Assembly: GCF_000026945.1 (NCBI RefSeq) | Contig: NC_012866.1 | Location: 186,001-250,000, forward strand | DNA from: Candida dubliniensis CD36 | Taxonomy: Eukaryota; Ascomycota; Pichiomycetes; Serinales; Debaryomycetaceae | Reading direction: 5' to 3' | Length of the DNA stretch: 64,000 nucleotides | In this document: positions 63,330 to 64,000 of the stretch, piece after piece | Layout: every line of letters starts with the position of its first letter | How positions within the stretch are numbered: position 1 is the stretch's first letter | Notes under the pieces: model-generated | What the model was told of the DNA's origin: nothing | Database searches by the model: none | Seen by the model: only the letters and a program-made list of their open reading frames with translations | Made by a program: the position numbers and the translations under genes

Positions 63330-64000
63330 ATGGCTTCACAATTATCAAAAAAATTTATTCAGAATCCAACACCTTTCCCAACTTATTTCTTTTCCCATGG
63401 AGGCCCAACCTTTATGTACGAATTAGATGATTTTGGCAATAAAGGGGCATGGAATGCTGTAAAGAAAATTGGTAATAATATCAAAAAGAATTGGAAACCT
63501 GATTACATTGTTGTAGTCAGTGCTCATTGGCAAAGTAGTGGAGACAATTTAATTGAAATAAATTATCCTAAAAATAATGAAGAAAACCCATTAATCTATG
63601 ACTTTTATGGATTCCCTGATTACATGTATAAAGAAGAATTCCATTCTAAGAATAATTTATTCATTGCAAATGAGATTAAAGCAGAATTAGAAAAGAATGG
63701 GTTTAATTCCACACTCACAAATCGTGGAATTGATCACGGGGTTTGGGTGCCATTTAAAGTGGCATTCAGTGATTATACCACTCAGTCGAAAACTCAACCA
63801 GAGATCAAAAGTTTAGATTTACCAGAAACATCGGTAATTCAAGTCTCGTTAACTTCAAGAGATGGTGATTTTGTTAAACACTTCAAATTGGGTGAAGTTT
63901 TGAGCAAGTTCAAGAATGAGTTGATTTGGGACGAATCTAGACAGAAGTATTTAAAGGGGTTAATTGTCTGCTCAGGAATGTCAGTTCACAATTTGAGAGA
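63330..64000 (+). CDS. LigB-type extradiol ring-cleavage dioxygenase, partial at the window end
   Basis: The first 223 residues of a protein that runs off the window. It starts MASQLSKKFIQNPTPFPTYF, the first ATG after an AT-rich leader. The metal-site motifs of class III extradiol dioxygenases are visible: YFFSHGGPTFM near 18-28, VVSAHWQS near 60-67 and NRGIDHGVWVPF near 130-141. The family includes plant and microbial 4,5-DOPA dioxygenases and YgiD; substrates in yeasts are not known to me. The function is inferred from the family only. Confidence 0.82.
   Translation, partial: MASQLSKKFIQNPTPFPTYFFSHGGPTFMYELDDFGNKGAWNAVKKIGNNIKKNWKPDYIVVVSAHWQSSGDNLIEINYPKNNEENPLIYDFYGFPDYMYKEEFHSKNNLFIANEIKAELEKNGFNSTLTNRGIDHGVWVPFKVAFSDYTTQSKTQPEIKSLDLPETSVIQVSLTSRDGDFVKHFKLGEVLSKFKNELIWDESRQKYLKGLIVCSGMSVHNLR

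Noticed and set aside
1..64000. tRNA, rRNA, snoRNA or CRISPR features
   Set aside because: No GTTCRANNC B-box with matching arms, no rRNA, no convincing box C/D or H/ACA signatures, and tandem repeats are microsatellites, not spaced arrays. A computed scan could still find a tRNA that I missed by eye.

Overview
The window is yeast nuclear DNA: AT-rich, with almost intron-free genes, long low-complexity intergenic stretches, GPI/CFEM cell-wall genes and MADS-box, ribosomal and metabolic genes recognisable as Saccharomycotina. The gene set and order (SSR1, guanine deaminase, PSP1-domain gene, MCM1, GPH1, KEX1, YML6, RPS18, YOX1, PPN1, RPP0, MRPS16, RRP12) is what I remember from the left part of chromosome 7 in the Candida albicans / C. 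dubliniensis lineage. If that is right, CTG codons are read as serine, and the few CTG codons here should be treated that way. I cannot separate the sister species from sequence alone.

Layout. 1-7.6 kb: a TAG1-like membrane protein, a candidate degenerate LTR, the cell-wall CFEM protein SSR1 and a GC-rich intergenic block. 7.6-12.8 kb: guanine deaminase, convergent with a glutamine-rich PSP1-domain gene. 12.8-21.7 kb: an almost 9 kb stretch with no convincing gene, full of microsatellites, plus a retroelement remnant near 18.6 kb. 21.7-26.5 kb: MCM1, a PWWP protein resembling Pdp3, and a WD40 protein, all on the minus strand. 29-37 kb: glycogen phosphorylase, the Kex1 carboxypeptidase, mitochondrial ribosomal protein uL4m and spliced RPS18, all on plus. 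37-43 kb: two small doubtful ORFs, then the homeodomain repressor YOX1, whose 3 kb upstream region it shares with PPN1. 43-50 kb: endopolyphosphatase, a small zinc-motif ORF, a decayed coding region, RPP0 and an uncharacterised protein. 50-58 kb: MRPS16, RRP12, an ankyrin-BTB protein and a GRE2-like reductase. 58-64 kb: a small hypothetical gene, a Seg1-like eisosome protein that has a short first exon and a 67-base intron, and the 5' part of a LigB-type dioxygenase cut by the window end.

How the genes relate: there are no operons. Two themes recur. One is ribosome biogenesis (RPS18, RPP0, RRP12, with YML6 and MRPS16 for the mitoribosome). RPS18 and RPP0 carry the same paired CACGTG (Cbf1) and TTAGGG (Tbf1) sites. 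The other is the Mcm1/Yox1 cell-cycle circuit: MCM1 and YOX1 lie 17 kb apart, there are Mcm1-like boxes in the MCM1 promoter and in the RPS18-YOX1 gap, and CGCG-type G1/S motifs sit upstream of YOX1. I found no CRISPR array, tRNA, rRNA or intact mobile element. The most interesting items are the Seg1 hidden exon, the 9 kb gene-free region, the nested retroelement remnant, the near-perfect Mcm1 box at 37751, and the decayed coding region at 46.0-46.4 kb.
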